Assembly: GCF_003634095.1 (NCBI RefSeq)
Contig: NZ_RBIR01000004.1
Location: 62,001-126,000 of the forward strand
From: Arthrobacter oryzae
GTDB taxonomy: Bacteria; Actinomycetota; Actinomycetes; Actinomycetales; Micrococcaceae
Direction: 5' to 3'
DNA: 64,000 bases
In this document: positions 63,387 to 64,000 of the stretch, one piece after another
How positions within the stretch are numbered: the stretch's first letter is position 1
Layout: every line of letters starts with the position of its first letter
Program-made: the position numbers and the translations under genes
Notes under the pieces: generated by a model
Seen by the model: only the letters and a program-made list of their open reading frames with translations
Database searches by the model: none
What the model was told of the DNA's origin: nothing

Positions 63387-64000
63387 GTGAATCTCCGGAT
63401 GGAAATGCCCGGGTTCCTCTACGGCTTTTACGAGCGCAAACTCCAGCGCTCCCTGGACCCTGATCGGATCCCTCGGCACATCGGCGTCATGGTCGACGGC
63501 AACCGGCGCTGGGCCCGCCAGTTCAACGCCCCCACAAGCCAGGGGCACCAGGCCGGCGCGGACAAGATCCACGAGTTCCTGGGCTGGTGCCAGGAGCTCG
63601 GCGTCAAGGTGGTCACCTTGTACATGCTCTCCACGGACAACATGAACCGCTCCGGCGAGGAGCTGGACCTCCTGATGGGCATCATCGCCAACACCCTGGA
63701 CCGGTTGGACGAGGACGCCGAAATCTCGGTGCATGCCATGGGCGCCCCCGAACTGCTGCCGGACTACCTCGCCGAGCGGCTGAACAACCTAACGGCCCGC
63801 ACGCCGGCGCACGAAAAGCTGCACGTCAATGTCGCCGTCGGCTATGGCGGACGGCGGGAAATCGTCGACGCCGTCCGGGAACTGCTGCACGACGCCGTCG
63901 CCCGGGGTGCGGACATCGGAAAACTGGCCGATGACCTCACCGTGGATGACATCTCGCGGTTCCTCTACACCCGGGGCCAGCCCGACCCGGATCTGGTGAT
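63387..64000 (+). CDS. Short-chain Z-isoprenyl diphosphate synthase (partial)
   Basis: cis-Prenyltransferase; 204 codons are present and the gene runs off the right edge. HIGVMVDGNRRWARQF holds the catalytic Asp; LYMLSTDNMNRSGEELDLLM, HVNVAVGYGGRREIVDAVRE and FLYTRGQPDPDLV are conserved. The wording and the neighbours fit mycobacterial Rv1086, the Z-farnesyl diphosphate synthase, better than long-chain UppS. It would start polyprenyl-phosphate carrier synthesis. GTG 63387 with AAGGA 6 nt upstream; ATG 63399 is a later option. Product chain length is uncertain. Confidence 0.88.
   Translation, partial: MNLRMEMPGFLYGFYERKLQRSLDPDRIPRHIGVMVDGNRRWARQFNAPTSQGHQAGADKIHEFLGWCQELGVKVVTLYMLSTDNMNRSGEELDLLMGIIANTLDRLDEDAEISVHAMGAPELLPDYLAERLNNLTARTPAHEKLHVNVAVGYGGRREIVDAVRELLHDAVARGADIGKLADDLTVDDISRFLYTRGQPDPDLV

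Overview
The window is about 64 kb of high-GC actinobacterial chromosome. It fits Micrococcaceae of the Arthrobacter/Pseudarthrobacter type. The reasons are the strong G/C bias at third codon positions, the mycothiol conjugate amidase gene (mca), many GTG/TTG starts, many leaderless promoters (a TAnnnT box 6-8 nt before the start codon), and gene neighbourhoods shared with mycobacteria: sdhCDAB with cdd-deoA-add; mazG-eno-ftsB-DUF501-ppx; greA-DUF4307-mca-small membrane protein-DUF255-hemolysin III-Z-prenyl synthase. The genus is an inference. I see no phage, insertion sequence, CRISPR array, toxin-antitoxin or defence locus. Nearly all genes are housekeeping, transport or salvage genes.

Layout. 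0-2.8 kb: one-carbon metabolism (partial purU; glyA-folD). 2.9-5.6 kb: an ABC-2 exporter (ATPase plus two permeases), then a VOC protein. 6-11 kb: a small membrane protein, exonuclease III, trpS, a 2'-5' RNA ligase-like protein, a YihY protein and an alpha/beta hydrolase. 11-14.7 kb (minus): sdhCDAB. 15-17.4 kb: a mannose-1-phosphate guanylyltransferase and an M20 amidohydrolase. 17.4-18.06 kb: non-coding, with a duplicated palindromic element. 18.06-20.1 kb: ohrR-ohr peroxide defence and a medium-chain reductase. 20.4-31.5 kb: nucleoside uptake and salvage (bmpA, ABC ATPase, two permeases, cdd, deoA), two DedA proteins, add and mazG. 31.7-39.9 kb: eno, a divisome protein, DUF501, ppx, a membrane-anchored subtilisin, NDH-2 and an ACT-GNAT fusion. 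39.9 kb: a tRNA with a UAA anticodon. 40.3-47.2 kb: a branched-chain amino acid ABC system split into livJ (plus) and livHMGF (minus), which converge on a 1-kb satellite-like tandem repeat. 47.6-55.3 kb: a secreted protein, a Bax-inhibitor protein, galK divergent from an aldose epimerase, an AI-2E family protein, threonine ammonia-lyase and a rhomboid protease. 55.4-64 kb: the greA-mca-prenyl synthase neighbourhood.

How the genes work together. The bmpA cluster imports nucleosides; cdd, deoA and add break down or interconvert the bases and sugars; MazG cleans the NTP pool. SdhCDAB and NDH-2 both feed the quinone pool. The two halves of the Liv system each carry the same CRP/GlxR-type palindrome (TGTGAC-N4-GTCAC) upstream, and ndh has a closely similar site. 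This suggests shared cAMP-dependent control.

The most unusual items are: the 127-bp tandem repeat between livJ and livF; the LivH permease fused to a secreted carboxypeptidase-regulatory-like domain; the short-variable-loop tRNA with anticodon UAA; the paired 51-nt-loop palindromes near 17.5-17.95 kb with a relative at 62.4 kb; and the ACT-GNAT fusion. None of these amounts to a convincing new multi-gene system. The tandem repeat is the one structure I cannot explain from known families.
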